Positions 41,457-41,921 of a DNA stretch of 41,921 bases are shown here, one piece after another. Origin of the DNA: Fennellomyces sp. T-0311 (Eukaryota > Mucoromycota > Mucoromycetes > Mucorales > Lichtheimiaceae); NCBI GenBank assembly GCA_025266875.1, contig JALLLT010000101.1, forward strand, positions 1-41,921. The letters are read 5' to 3'. Position numbers and translations under genes: made by a program. Position 1 is the first letter of the stretch; every line of letters begins with the position of its first letter. The notes under the pieces are model-generated. The model saw only the letters and a program-made list of their open reading frames with translations. It did no database searches and was not told the origin of the DNA.

Positions 41457-41921
41457 TTAGCAGAAAAACATAAAGGCATTATCAGATAACCAGTTTATAG
41501 ACCTGTTCTCCATGGTCTGCTTCCGATCGAAGAACAACATAGCCTCGTGTTCAGTCATTGGGGGATGTTCGGCGGCATAGTTCTTGATGGCTTCAATGAT
41601 AATGCGCCTCCGGTTATACCATCTGGTATTCTTGGGGGACTTTCGCCATCTGGTACCATATGCGTCCTTCAACCATTGAATGGGCATCACGTTTGGAGGA
41701 TACCCATCAAACCACTCACTCCACAACTGGGACAATTTCTTGGTGTTACGATTCATCGGAACCTGTGGTGGCTCAGACGGTGGTGTCGCTGGCAGGGATG
41801 GTTGTGAAACAGAAGCAAGAGGTATGTATGGGAGCGTGACCGTGGCCGTCGTCAATGGAGTTTGCTGCCGTACTTGTTGTTGGGTTTGCCCACCCTGGTC
41901 ATCTTGCTGATTTTGCGGGTG
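41457..41921 (-). CDS. GCR1_C-type DNA-binding protein, C-terminal part
   Basis: The minus-strand frame is open from the window edge to the stop at 41457, about 154 codons, so the start lies outside. A Gln-rich then Pro/Ser-rich linker (QPSLPATPPSEPPQVP) precedes a compact domain: LSQLWSEWFDGYPP, IQWLKDAYGTRWRKS and WYNRRRIIIEAIKNYA. The W-x2-W, YG-x-(R/K)WR and RR-x2-I pattern matches the GCR1_C domain, named after the yeast glycolytic activator Gcr1. In fungi this domain occurs in transcription factors and at the C-terminus of Crypton-type tyrosine recombinases, so it could be a host regulator or one more mobile-element protein. A tyrosine-recombinase domain upstream, beyond the window, would decide this. 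Confidence 0.7.
   Translation of the reverse strand, partial: HPQNQQDDQGGQTQQQVRQQTPLTTATVTLPYIPLASVSQPSLPATPPSEPPQVPMNRNTKKLSQLWSEWFDGYPPNVMPIQWLKDAYGTRWRKSPKNTRWYNRRRIIIEAIKNYAAEHPPMTEHEAMLFFDRKQTMENRSINWLSDNAFMFFC

Overview
This window looks like a transposon-dominated, AT-rich intergenic region of a filamentous fungus, most likely an early-diverging (Mucoromycota-type) one. The evidence is short 45-90 bp GT-AG introns, TATA-box promoters, standard stop codons, a GCR1_C-type DNA-binding protein at the right edge, and a mix of IS630/Tc1-mariner, tnp2 (CACTA/EnSpm), Plavaka and Helitron proteins. Almost every recognisable gene belongs to a mobile element. No tRNA, rRNA or clear housekeeping gene was seen.

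The most notable content is a family of large TA-flanked DNA transposons, named here by gene: A = IS630/Tc1-type DD34E transposase; B = a full-length paralogue of A that shares its intron but has lost two of the three catalytic acids; C = a small basic protein with a helix-turn-helix-like segment; D = a Cys-rich, probably zinc-binding protein. Element 2 (31070-37088, 6.0 kb, 214-bp inverted repeats) has all four genes open: B2 and A2 near the two ends, both transcribed outward, with C2, a repeat array and D2 between them. Element 1 (514-16654, 16.1 kb, 184-bp inverted repeats) has the same four genes (A1, C1, D1, B1), but A1, B1 and D1 carry frameshifts. Its C-D block is inverted relative to element 2, and it has been enlarged by later insertions. 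A third, broken copy is indicated by the A-type relic A3 (18849-19500), a second giant palindrome (about 17000-18710) and perhaps a C-like gene start (16655-16848); element 1 may have inserted into this older copy.

Inside element 1, between A1 and C1, lie three things: a 180-bp TA-flanked MITE (3020-3199); a 6.3-kb Plavaka transposon (about 3300-9652) with an apparently intact 8-exon transposase of about 973 residues, a divergent 7-8 exon companion gene and CTCAACCC minisatellites at both ends; and a Helitron helicase N-terminal relic (10027-10900, minus). Between C1 and D1 is a 2-kb palindrome of degenerate repeats.

From about 19.67 to 25.3 kb lies a decayed CACTA/EnSpm-like element, with a tnp2 transposase pseudogene (minus) and a convergent coiled-coil companion gene E1 (plus). 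A second copy of the companion and its 5' flank (E2, 38020-40073) lies beyond element 2, without a tnp2 gene. Between them are an IS630-type transposase with its first catalytic Asp changed to Asn (27350-28312), tandem and inverted repeats, and a GC-rich 111-codon ORF (30594-30929). Many disabling changes, including TIR mismatches and CAG-to-TAG type stops, are C:G to T:A transitions.
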